Source: Metridium senile
Lineage: Eukaryota; Cnidaria; Anthozoa; Actiniaria; Metridiidae
Reading direction: 5' to 3'
Length of the DNA: 64,000 nucleotides
Assembly: GCA_949775045.1 (NCBI GenBank)
Contig: OX459102.1
Coordinates: 5,824,185-5,888,184 of the forward strand
Under the pieces are notes generated by a model. The model was not told the origin of the DNA. It ran no database searches and saw only the letters and a program-made list of their open reading frames with translations. Below, piece after piece: positions 34,241 to 44,868 of the stretch (position 1 is its first letter; each line of letters begins with the position of its first letter). Made by a program: the position numbers and the translations under genes.

Positions 34241-36266
34241 ATTGACCATACTGCGCTTGCGTGGCATTTTGGTGATGAAGATGAAAAATAAAGAAAATAA
34301 AGGCGAAACCTATACTCGGATTCCACAGGAATCCCGAGTAATAAGAACTTTAATCAAAACCATCGTCAACTGTTGACGGAATTAATTTGTCTGTGCAATA
34401 ATTTATGAAGAAGAAAGCATGAGGATCGCTGAAAGGACTTTGAATCAAGTAAACCGACCTTTTTAAAGATGTTTGAGCCTTTTGTATGCAGAAAAAGAAA
34501 GAGAGCAAAACTTCTTGTCTTCAAAACGTTGTTAACTTTAGTAGACAAAGTTATTGTGAATTTTCAAGCTTTTTAAAAGTGAATAAAAACCAACGACATA
34601 TCGGCAACAAAAGATAGCAAACCTCACCGCCGTCGGGTGTTGTTTACAAGGATAGATGAAAACTAAAAGTATATTTTCAACTATTATTGAGGTATATAAA
34701 CGAATGTTATGTTCTTTAGAGAATTAACAACTTTTGTGTATTCTTACAAACTTTTGTGTATTCTCTTGTGTATTTTTTGCAATATTTCTTATTTGATTTT
34801 CTCAACTTTTGCTTGTCAAAATGTTTACAAAAACAAGGGATGCTCGCCACTTAGCCCTTGATTTTCACTGATCAGTCAGTCGGTTTTTGTTTATGTTATC
34901 GCATTCTGTAAAGACAGAAAGAAAACAGAGTTTAAATCTTGCGCGAAAAAAAACGCGAAGCTTACACGGGTCCGGCAGATAAAAAATATAGCCCGTGGAC
35001 CGTGATACGCAAAATACAGCCCGCGCGCGAGCCAATCAGATTGCACGAAATTAACCAGTCATATAATAAATTCAGTTATTTCATTTATATTATGTATTTT
35101 ATGTATAAGTAATGATTGTGAATCGCATGTTAATCTTAGCGTTAAGTCGATGTATGATTGTATAACTCAATTCAAGAGATGTTTTATATTTCGTACTATT
35201 TCAGTTCAAACCAACAAATCGACAACAATATCGACATGAATATCTACAATGAACTCATGTATTCCATCGTGTTGTGTTTGAAAGTTATTCTGATGCACCT
35301 TAATTGTCTACAATTCTTTCATTATGAATTACATTAGTTTGAAGTTTGTTACAAGAAAGGAATTCTAAGCATCCGAAACATATCACGCGAACATTCCATT
35401 CCGGAGGCGATAACGAGCATCGCTAGAAAAGTCGAACCAAATGGGGAGGAGCCTAATATGCAGATTTTATTAAGCATATATAGATGCCAATCAAATGCAT
35501 AGTACGTATACTATTTCACTGATAAACTTGACGGCAGGAATGAGGAGGGAAGGATATCAATCAGTTTGCACATTTTGGTGGACGATAATCGGCTTCAGGG
35601 GCGAGATAATTCACGCTGTAGTGAGCTACGGTGAAATAATATTTTCCATATCAATGTTTTTCAAAACAAAATTGCCGTTTGTATGCTCTTGCATATTAAT
35701 TTTGTTATTGAAATACAAAGAATTTGTCATCATGTGATTATTGCAATTCAAATACCCTGATTAATTAATTAGCTGATAATTAAGCTCTATTGTGATGGCT
35801 GAAACAAATTAAAGAACGCACGTCAACAAAACATTGCCAATGTCTTGAAACCTGAATAATACCGAAACAAATTGTCTAAAACCGACATGAATTTGTGGTC
35901 GATTCATTTGAAAATAGGGAGACCATATTAACATATGAGCAATGAATCAAACCAGAGGGGGAAAACAGACAATAAACATATTGGCCCTTAGCTTGAGACC
36001 GTAATAATAGTGTAATTCTGAGCAAAACGGTCGTTTGACAAAGGAATGAGGGCTGGACACCATACAAAGTTATAAGTTGTAAAACCGACACACGTTTTAA
36101 CGTTTTGGCGTTGTTTCTGTGTTTTTATTATTGCATGTAATTAGGTTAATCAACCTAGAGGGGGAAAAGTTGTTTTAATGACGCGGTTGCCGAGTAATCA
36201 AGGATAGGAAATTCTGGTTCCCTACATTCTCTGTTAACTTGAGAGCATAAGCCTGTCGCGTTACTA
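34241..36266. other. Region without recognised gene
   Basis: AT-rich sequence. I see no conserved coding sequence, and the short ORFs have no recognisable motif. A copy-number-one region by eye, apart from the AGTCATATAATAAA end-repeat at 35055. Confidence 0.35.
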
Positions 36267-37254
36267 GTGCGCATGACCGTTTCGTTTTTCTGGCGATGGT
36301 TAAAGAAATCACGTACGTACGCTAAAGCCACAAAAAAGGTCAACATCGCGTGCGAGATACTGAACAATTGTATCGATGCAAATCTGGCTAAAAACTATGT
36401 CGTAGAAGCACGAGAAGCGTTAAAGATCTATCAGCTCGCCCATGAAGCTTATCACGTGCAACTACCGATGAAAACGAAATACAGGCATCAAATGCGCACT
36501 ATATAAGGCCTGCCTTGAAAGGGTAGCCGAAATAGAGAATAAAGTTAAGTCTCTAGTCACGCAATCGCATCAATCAGAAAGCCAATTACAGCCACACGAT
36601 TCCGCAAGCGATGTTGGGTTGAAGATATCTAAAACTAGTAGCGAGAGGAGCACCGCTAGCTCTAAAGCGAGAGCAGCTGCAAAAAAAGCCGCGTTAGAGG
36701 TTAAGGCCGCCTCGCTAAAGAATGTACACGAACTCGAAGCTCAGGAGCTTCAAATTAAACAAAAGAAGGATAAAATAAAACTTCTAGTCGAAATTGCAAC
36801 GGCAGAAGCCAAAGAACAGGTATACGAAGAGATGATGGACGAAGAATAACAACTATCGACAGATACTTCGGTAAGGACCCAATAATGTCCCAAATTTAGC
36901 GGGAGTATTCAGATAAACCAAATCTTGTTTCACTCAACCCATGCCAACGCCCAAGAGACCGCTGGCCAGTCAATGCAAGCCAACGCCAGAGAGAAGGCTG
37001 GCTATCCGCTCAATGTAAATCAACCCAGCTATGTCACCGAAAGCGAGACTCGTAGTCATCCAGCGAACACAAATCGATTCAGATCTACTCCATCAGCGAA
37101 CACTCTAGGGAATCAAAGATTCAAGAGTTACTTCGATACAAAACAGACACCAATGGAAAGTCAACCGAAGAGAGACTCAAGTTCGTCAGGGAAAGGAAGC
37201 TATGCGACAATTGCCTCTCCTATGGTCACTTCGTCAGATCTGTTGTACAAGTAA
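36267..37254 (+). pseudogene. Degraded gag region of a BEL/Pao LTR retrotransposon
   Basis: Three successive open segments in different frames. 36267-36506 is an N-terminal helical segment. 36510-36849 is an Ala/Lys/Glu-rich coiled-coil stretch (SSKARAAAKKAALEVKAAS) typical of BEL/Pao gag. In a third frame near 37165-37250 there is RKLCDNCLSYGHF, a CCHC-type knuckle whose last Cys is replaced by Val. A frameshift near 36465-36510, a stop at 36847-36849 and another frameshift before the knuckle show it is dead. No protease or reverse transcriptase follows; the element breaks off at an AAT repeat. Confidence 0.65.
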
Positions 37255-37280
37255 ACATTCTACCTCGGAACTCGAACCTC

Positions 37281-37307
37281 AATAATAATAATAATAATAA
37301 TAATAAG
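37281..37307. repeat. (AAT)n microsatellite
   Basis: Nine tandem AAT units directly after the gag remains. Confidence 0.9.
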
Positions 37308-37318
37308 TGAAAGTATTT

Positions 37319-37445
37319 CTATGGCGCATTTCTAGTCTCGATGCGCCTCAATCACAGCGGTGAGAGGCACGCGATACCACTTCGCTACCCAGATTGCTCG
37401 ATTTGCAGATGTGCTTTCAGTTTCCTGGTTCGAAAGCTTATTATA
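37319..37445 (-). mobile_element. Inverted SINE head fragment
   Basis: The minus strand reads TAAGCTTTCGAACCAGG, GAGCAATCTGGGTAGCGAAG and GCCTCTCACCGCTGTGAT, matching 26175-26275. GGTAGCGAAGTGG is a good A box. The B box is lost. Confidence 0.5.
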
Positions 37446-38009
37446 ACATAGATGGTATATAACGCACGCTGTGATTGGCTAGCATCTATGAACTAGATTT
37501 GGATATACCATAGATTTTTGCTCACGTCAATTTTTATGTCAACGCGAAAAACAATCTGATTTTTTTTTCGTGTTTTACCCTTGTAAAAATGGATGAATTT
37601 CCAAATTTTTGCCTACAAAATGAACTTTTGGACTCTCGATCAAGTTCAGTAACAAACCATCTATAAACTATCTCTTTTATAATATAAACAACGTATTTTT
37701 ACACACACAGGTTTTTATATTTAAAATAAAGTCTGTTTAAAATAATGAGGCAGCAAAATAATGAAAGGAAAAAAAACATATTGATCTATTGATCGTGCCA
37801 CTAATTACGCTATTTTTCGTGCTTGCAACCTCCCGCGTGCATGTAGAACTGGATATACGCACGCTATCTATGAACTATCTCTTAAGTAGTTCATTTGGTT
37901 TCTCTTTTAGTTCTATAGAAGTGGAAGTTATATCTAGTGGAGTTATATCCTGGTTTCAAATCTTCAACATCAATCAAAGACTGAAGAAGAACTTTGAAAG
38001 AAAAAGACG
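37446..38009. other. Upstream region of gene 7
   Basis: Contains repeated ATATACGCACGC-type motifs (37457 and 37852) with CTATGAACTA after each, probably MITE ends. The family leader (CATCAATCAAAGACTGAAG) is present just before the ATG at 38010, but the CCAAT/CRE block is not at its usual place; only a reversed ATTGG at 37473. Confidence 0.45.
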
Positions 38010-39930
38010 ATGAATACCTTGTTTTACGCCTTCTTGTTGGTTTCGCTTGTCGCCATTGGTAAGTGAATGAGGGGGAAATGGGGGGTTGCGATGTTGACGA
38101 ATATTTTTTGCTGTGTTGCGGTCAAAACATTTCATGTTCTGTGTGCGGTGTTGCGGTGATAAGAATGCCATCGGTGTGCTGTTTTTGCTTTTCTAAAGCT
38201 GCGGTGTGCGGTGCATTTTACATCTGTGGTGTCCGTAGTGTTTGATGAAAGCTAGTATGTGATAGGGTGTTGTTGAATTTTTTTTTTTTTTGCATTGTTA
38301 CGGTGTTGAATATATTGCTTCCAAAACGCTCTCAATCTCATTCGTTTTCTGATTGCACTGTGCATTCAAGAAATTCAACATTCTTTCAAACTAATCATTT
38401 CGTATATAAACATTCCACACTAGAGGTATACATAATTAAAATGCTTTATTATGTTTTTCTCGTTGCATATCGTAATTAATACAAGTTTCAAATGAACAAT
38501 GTGTTGGTACGTTGGTATAACGTTATAAAAATATATATTTAAACAATAGCGATTTGATAGGTTTTCAATTAAAATATATATTGGTTTGACTCTGGCCTGA
38601 TTTTGGTTTTATTTATTCAGTCGTTTCAATCTACACTTTCGACTTTCGACCTTTATCAGTGATCGTTACAAACTGAGTGATTCGTTATGATGTATCGTAC
38701 GCAGATTTGAATATTGTTTAAGCGCGTGCTATATTCCATAATTTACAATTATTTTATATATTTTATGGATAGCAATATCATCATATCCTCAATTTTCATC
38801 AGTTGTTTGATAAAATGTACATTCTTTAAACACCCGGCTATTTTCAAATGCTAAAGAATATATTACGAGGCTGAGGTTGATCGAGGAGATCTGTGAATCG
38901 AACTATTGGCACTGACAATCATAGATCGTGTATGGGATTACGATTTATAACAAGTATCCTTGCGCCATCTTGAAAGGTAGCCTAGCCTTTGTATCGAAAC
39001 GAGACGAATGTTTAGATTGCAATGATATAGGAAACGTGAATAATTGCCCTGCAAGGTGTTAAAAGGTCTTTATCATTGCAAACTCAACGTTCGTCTCACT
39101 TTGATGCAAAGGCCCGGCTACCTTTCAAGATGACGCAAGAACTGTGTAGGGGACTATTTGAAATAATGTTTCAGTAGGTTTCTTAAAGTCATGCATATTT
39201 AATAAGATCAACAACCAGTGCATACACTCTATTTGTGTCTCGTGGATGGGTTTTCATATCCTATGGAACACGAGTTGAAAATCACTAGTGTTTCATATCT
39301 TCTTTAACGGCTGTTAGCATCGGGGGTGTAAGCGGAATAAACGTTAATACATGAATCTCTTCTATGATCTTTTTGTTCATCATCATTCATGATTCAGCCT
39401 TCAATTTGAATCAAAGATTCTTGATTGATCAATTGCACCCTGGTGATTCATGATTCTTTAATGTTTTAAAGACATGATTCACGAATCCTTGATGATTTTT
39501 TTTGGTCTATTCCGCTTTCACTCCCGATATTAGCACTGACTCAGATGTTATAATGTTTCTACTAATTCATTTGTATATATTCCCAGGTGAGGCACTCAAG
39601 TGCAGTAAGTGTAAATCAACGGTATCGTGGGCGGCTTGTAATGCCACTGCCGAAAAGGTTGAATGCGTCTCCGACAAAAAATATTGTATTACACTATATG
39701 CAAGAAGTTTAGATTCATCCCACAAAGAAGTCTGGGTTGCTGGCTGTTGGAAAACATGCAACAAGAATGATTTTGAACTGTGCCGTAGTGGTCTATTCGA
39801 TTGTAAAATATTGTACTGTTACCGAGGTGACTACGCTAACGCGGGCTCAAGTCTGTCTGCCAGTGTTTCCTTCACTGTGTTGGTAACTGCTGTAGGAACC
39901 ATTGCCGTCATCTTTGGAAAGATGATATAA
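38010..39930 (+). CDS. Divergent Ly6/uPAR-domain GPI-anchored protein, gene 7 (two exons, one disulfide lost)
   Basis: Exons 38010-38058 and 39587-39930; intron 38059-39586 with GTAAGT donor and TTCCCAG acceptor; 393 coding nt, 130 residues. Signal peptide identical to gene 2. Exon 2 begins EALKCSKC and retains cysteines 1-10, but the terminal signature reads LYCYRGDYANAG. The second Cys of CC has become Tyr and the Cys before Asn has become Ala. In the LU fold these two residues pair with each other, so one complete disulfide has been lost while the others are kept. One sequon (NAT) is present. Stalk and GPI tail are the common ones with small changes (VGTIAV). The intron carries a Penelope-like fragment and two MITEs. 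AATAAA at 39983-39988. Confidence 0.8.
38070..38255. repeat. GCGGTGT-rich cryptic repeat
   Basis: Many copies of TTGCGGT, GCGGTGTGC and related octamers at the start of the gene 7 intron. A related run lies inverted at 30420-30600 (CACCATACACCGCAGAT twice) and at 49980-50290 (AAAACCGCA repeats). Confidence 0.5.
38600..38740 (-). mobile_element. Penelope-like 3' end fragment in the gene 7 intron
   Basis: Paralogous to 26940-27090. The core is mutated here (CTGATAA) and partly duplicated (TCGAAAGTCGAAAGTG). Confidence 0.4.
38955..39153. mobile_element. MITE family D copy in the gene 7 intron
   Basis: Paralog of 27230-27429, with the same arms (GCGCCATCTTGAAAGG and CTTTCAAGATGACGC). It was therefore present before the gene 7/pseudogene duplication. 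Confidence 0.75.
39321..39526. mobile_element. MITE close to the exon 2 acceptor of gene 7
   Basis: Inverted ends CGGGGGTGTAAGCGGAATA and ATTCCGCTTTCACTCCCG around an AT-rich core full of GATTCATGATT/AATCATGAATC motifs. The pseudogene site (about 27930) lacks it, so it inserted after that duplication, ~60 bp from the acceptor. Confidence 0.75.
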
Positions 39931-40386
39931 AGTTTAAATAATGACTTTTATTATGTTAATTGATGCTTTGTAACAAAATCTAAATAAATGAAAGACGCAT
40001 ACACTCATTAAAGAGCCTATAAACCCTGTCTGTTTGCTATTTCTATTAAAAGTACTGGTCAAATAACAATTTTCCAGAAGAATAAAATACTGCGATAAAA
40101 ACTGTGCTTTTTATAGCGGTTTGAATATGCCCAAAAGTGTTGTTTGGGCTTAAGCTTCCTGTGTAACAAAATCGAGTTTATTGATATGACCTGATGACAA
40201 TATCGATGACATAGTGTCCGGGATAGAAACGGTATTTTATGGAGAGAGACTTGCTTCTCCGAGTACGTTTTTTTTGTTTGAACAGCCGTAAATGACGCAT
40301 CTACCTGGCAGTTTTCAGTAATATCACATGTATGAACTATAGTTCTAAAACTCATGAATAATTAATGAAGAAAAAACAAAGACAAA

Positions 40387-40391
<5 letters not shown>

Positions 40392-40470
<79 letters not shown>
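40392..40470. repeat. (TA)n microsatellite
   Basis: About 39 uninterrupted TA units. Confidence 0.95.
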
Positions 40471-40472
<2 letters not shown>

Positions 40473-40636
40473 CTTCAATAATTATCCAATATTTGAGAAG
40501 TAATATTCAACACTCGAAAGAGTGATTCACTCACGAAAACACGCGATTCCAAATTCACACTGTAAACCTACATTAGGTGGACGTAAAAGAACAGGTTGAA
40601 CGTACATGAAAATGATGTCAAAGTCAAAATAAAAAG

Positions 40637-40727
40637 TCCCCTTCACAGTTCCCTGCGCCATCTTGAAAGGTAGCCGGGCCTTTGCGTCGAAGCGAGACAA
40701 GATTTGAGCTTGCAATGATAGAGAACT
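40637..40727. mobile_element. MITE family D, left half only
   Basis: TCCCCTTCACAGTTCCCTGC, GCCATCTTGAAAGGTAGCC and GAGCTTGCAATGATAGAG. The right arm is missing. Confidence 0.6.
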
Positions 40728-42280
40728 TCGAACACATTTCCTGACAATATATACACCTATGAATCTTCTATATGTATTTTTATCAAACCTTTTCGTCCTA
40801 GAATACTCGGAACTCAATATTGGAGAAATTAAAATCTATTTAAATCATTTTATATCGCTGATTTGCAACAGACATTTTCCGGGTACGTGTTGCCTTGGAA
40901 ATACATTGATTGACGTCCACCAAAATCAAGTTTAGGCGGCAATGTTTTAAATGAATCAGTGAACGTGTGACTGAGAACGGCTGTAAGTTGTATCTTTTAT
41001 CATCTGTTACCAAAGCCAAAATACTTTTCCATAAACACTTCTTTTGCATACAAGATCCAATATTGCTGTTTGGTTTTATAGCATATTAAATAATCTGCAC
41101 TGAAAGACAAAAAGTAACCACGGTCTGTAAATCTCTTCCACTATAATACAATAGAAAATCAACGATCAATTTGCGCCAACCTGTCTCGGCTGTTTTTATT
41201 ATTTTTCAGATCGAGTGATAAATAGGGGTATGACTCGTAGTAGACCAAGCCATTGAGAAAATATGATCTGTACAATTTGTTTGACAAATAATTCAAATAT
41301 AATGAGATTTCCCACTACAAATATTTTATTATAATGGCCATGGTGTAATAAAATAAAATAAATATGTGTTTCTATTCTTTTAATTTGTTTTCCTTTTCTT
41401 TTCGAGTACAAATAAAGATGGTTATTAATTTGAGCCTCTCTTCTTGTCGATTATCTCCAAATCGCATTTCGCGATTCAACACTTAAGGTGATGTTACAAG
41501 CAACGATTTTCAGCGAATATTTTTTTTTTGACACTGTTAAGCTCGCATCAGAAAAAAAAGCAAGGCAATCTACAGTTGAGTGAAATGAATTTTTTTGGGG
41601 TTGATTTTCATGTTTGTAGGTCTGTTGATGGTCCAACAAGGCCAGTCGTCAGTGCAATCATAGTTTCATTCAAGTTTATTGGACATTTGGTAGCTATATA
41701 TGTCATATGGATCTTTGCAATTTGTAAACGCAATCTTATGGAAATAAAGGTACACTTTCATCCGGCGAGTGGAGTTGTATTTATTTTTCAAAACCATACG
41801 ATAAAACGTACGTTGTAGATAATGATAACAGAACTATTCGAGCTATGGTGTTAACAAAGTCAGAACTGTATATTGGCGAGATAAGAGACTGGTTTCGTGG
41901 GATTACTGGCAAGAGAGTATCGATAGCCACAATGTGGTTACCAAGCATGTCGGGTCAGACTGTCGAGTGTTACGGGATTCTTACTTGAAGTTGTTCAAAA
42001 AGGCTTAGAAAATGTTCCTTTAAGTTCAGTTTAGCAATATTTCAAATTGTACTCTAAATATAACCGTGTAACTACCTACATAAGTAGTTTTTTTTTTCAT
42101 TTTCTTTAGAAAATAATCCAAATTGTCATTTAAATATAAGTTGTAACTTCAGTAGGGATCATTAAAGATGCGAATAAAGTTCAATTATGTGAGTACTTGA
42201 CGTCAGTGTAATTTCTGATATAATATATACAGAGTATTTGATGGCGTGGGAAATAAGACTCTACTTTGCCAACCAAATCA
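40728..42280. other. Region without recognised gene
   Basis: No conserved ORF. CTTAAGGTGATGTTACAAGC at 41481 looks like a TTAA-type transposon end, but I do not find its partner. The + ORF at 41528-41818 has one hydrophobic stretch and no recognisable motif. Confidence 0.35.
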
Positions 42281-42410
42281 CCAATAGCTCAGCTGATATG
42301 AAGAGGGATTTCAAATCCAAGGGTAGCAGGTTCGAGACTCGGACACGCCAATAAAAAAAGGGAAAAAAAATAATGTAAAAATAATAATAATAATGTAAAT
42401 TAGGTAGAAA
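42279..42410 (+). mobile_element. tRNA-derived sequence (SINE) with A-rich tail
   Basis: AATAGCTCAGCTGAT gives a good A box and GGTTCGAGACTC a near-consensus B box, spaced as in a tRNA. The region is followed by A-rich sequence and (ATA)n. The arms do not form a full cloverleaf, so it is not called a tRNA gene. Confidence 0.55.
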
Positions 42411-42763
42411 GGTTAAGGTAATAAAGGATAGTAAGGTAGGTAGGGAATACTAATTCTTTTCAGGTTTCCCACCACTATGTAGATTTAGAAATATTTTCAT
42501 CACTAGTGATGAAAATATTTCAAACACCGGTCAACCTATAATCGTGTTTCATTGGGGTTTCAAACCCATGCACGTGGTACAAATGGTGTGCTCACATTGG
42601 TTGATTAGCTCATGAATTATTAATGAGTTTGAGAATATCAAATGATACACGTATTTAGATGAACGATGAAGATTGAAGTAATCATATAGTAGCAGTGTAG
42701 ATCATTTTATTGTCATGATTTTTTTTTAGTTCAATTCGGTGCCAGATTCCGTGTTTTACTTTA

Positions 42764-43138
42764 CCAAATCTACTGAGGCGTTCCTATCGAGGTTGGAAGG
42801 CTCGATTTATTCTTCCAAACTTGATTTTAAATTTGTTTTCAAATTTGCATAAATGAATCGAAACCTTTAAGTTTGAAAAACCGCCTCAAATCAAAATATT
42901 ACTTTCAATGTTTTTTTGGACAACAGAAACTTGCTAAACCTAGTCTGCTTACAAAAATATTGTTATAAATACTTAAGTATTCTATTATAATAGCATTGTC
43001 AGTTAAAGACCACAGATCGTCATTTCTGGACCATTATCGATTGACACTTGAAGTCTGCATTCTGAAACTTCAAAAATCAATTTTGGAAGAATAAATTGAG
43101 CCTTTCAACCTCGATAGGAACGCTTCAGTAGGTTTGGC
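42764..43138. mobile_element. Palindromic MITE
   Basis: CCAAATCTACTGAGGCGTTC / CTATCGAGGTTGGAAGGC mirrored by GCCTTTCAACCTCGATAGG / AACGCTTCAGTAGGTTTGG. A single worn arm of the family (TGCGTTCCTATCTAGGTTAG) lies at 61719. Confidence 0.75.
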
Positions 43139-43208
43139 AGTAAACTGCCCTGGGGTCATTTGCGGGCCGAATGTGGCCCATTGCAACTTGATGCATTACC
43201 ATGTTGTC

Positions 43209-44164
43209 TTAAGGTAGTTCCGGACTCTTGCTACTGCGCATCCATTTCGCGCATCTCGTTTTTCATCATTTATTTGTGTGGTTTTTTTTTTTGAAATTTT
43301 ATCTAAATAATATCTTAATTTGAATCCTTATCTATAACCTAAGAAAGTATTATGTTATTTCATGCAACTTTGGAGGTAAAATGGGACATTTTTCGAAACA
43401 TGCTTAGATTTTCACTACCTGACATGGTCGCTCTTTAGTCTCAAAACAACAAATTTACAACTTTGTAAAAATGAATAGATAAATTATCATTTTGACGTCT
43501 TTAGTCGTAAAACTAATACAAAATAGGTCTTAAGGTTTCTGGAGATGACAATGACAATTTGACAAGTTTCAAGAAGATGTTTAAAGTACTAGAACCCAGT
43601 CCCGCGCGGACTGTTGCCGTGTTTTTTGACAAGAAAAATGGATTCGGTCGCTTATAACTCGCCTATTAGTGCGGTGACCCCTAATTTTTTTTTTTTTTTG
43701 CTTTTCACATTGCTTATATGATAATCGTTTTGAATCGTAAAAAAATATTAATATCGTTTTCGAAACATTCCATAGTAATTTTGACTTTTGTAGGATCATA
43801 ACCACAAAAAAAGACTCTGGGCCGGGAATACTTTCAATCGTTCATTAAATAGCCAAATCTTTGGCTTTTCAAAGGCTAGAAGATATGATAACAATAGTAA
43901 AAGACCTATTTTGTGAGAATCTGTCGTAATATTTGAGTAAAGATATTGATGGTTATTGTAGTAATTTTATTTCTAACGAATTTAGTGAGCATATTTTGGA
44001 ACCAGATTAAGCAAAAAAGTGCCTTACACCACCCCTCAAAGTTCTAAAACGAACACGGTGACCCCCCTTTTTTTCAGTTTTGAACTCAACCTATGCCATA
44101 TTTTATGTGGGAAAAGTTTAAAAAAATTCTATCGAAGGAATCCATGAGTCCCGAACTACCTTAA
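43209..44164. mobile_element. TTAA-target transposon, non-autonomous
   Basis: TTAA at 43209-43212 and 44161-44164. Inverted ends GGTAGTTCCGGACTC and GAGTCCCGAACTACC. No transposase ORF. TTAA targets are typical of piggyBac and Kolobok, and I cannot choose between them. It borders directly on the conserved intron end before the orphan exon 2 at 44453. Confidence 0.75.
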
Positions 44165-44452
44165 GTGTCGAAAACATCTCGCGCGGGCCAACATTTTCAC
44201 AGTGGCTTGCGGGAATGTCGTCGTTCTCCGCATCAGATCCATTGGAGGTAGTAGAATGTGTGGCCCTATTCTTAAACGAAATGTATTTTCACAGTGGCTT
44301 CCTGAAAGAAATAAAAGCAAATACACGAACACCTGATTAGCATGTTACTTTAAACATATGCTCATTTGCATGTTAAAAGTGCGTTATACTAAACCACTTT
44401 ACTAATTACAATATTACTGGGTTGCTACTTATTAGTTTGCATATCTTTCTAG

Positions 44453-44868
44453 GTGAAGCAATCAACTGCCATAGATGCGGTTCAACTGTTTCATGGGCGG
44501 ATTGTGATGCAAGGCCCATAAATAATGTTACATGTACACCCAACGTTACATCTTGTATATCTATATATGGCAAACATAGATCGACTAGCGAAGAATACTA
44601 CTTCAAGGACTGTGCAAAGGAGTGTAACAGAAATGATTACCCAGAATGCCGTGATGATGGTAAACTTGATTGTGACATCCCGCACTGTTGCGATAGTGAC
44701 TACTGCAACACGGGCTCATTTCCTCTTACCCCAGTTCCATCCACTTCGTTTACAAATGCTAAAAGCACCGTAGCCACTGCGAGCTCAATTCAGCCTGCCA
44801 GGGTTTCCTTCACTGTGTTGCTAACTGCTGCAGGAACCGCTGCCCTCATCTTTGGAAAGATGATATAA
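44453..44868 (+). CDS. Ly6/uPAR-domain exon 2 without its own exon 1 (gene 8)
   Basis: Acceptor TTTCTAG ends at 44452; the exon is open to TAA at 44866-44868. It begins EAINCHRC, has all 12 cysteines and ends HCCDSDYCN. It contains two closely spaced N-glycosylation sequons (NVTC and NVTS). The stalk is the longest in the array, ~40 residues rich in Ser, Thr and Pro, before the usual hydrophobic tail ending FGKMI. The ~240 bp before the acceptor match the 3' end of the gene 5 intron, but upstream of 44165 sits a TTAA transposon and no exon 1 is found back to 39930. The nearest upstream donor is at 38058, so it could be an alternative last exon of gene 7 or a gene that has lost its 5' part. 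AATAAA at 44929-44934. Confidence 0.7.

Noticed and set aside
36619..36849. A host coiled-coil gene
   Set aside because: The composition and the adjacent CCHC-like knuckle in another frame match BEL/Pao gag, and the frame is broken.
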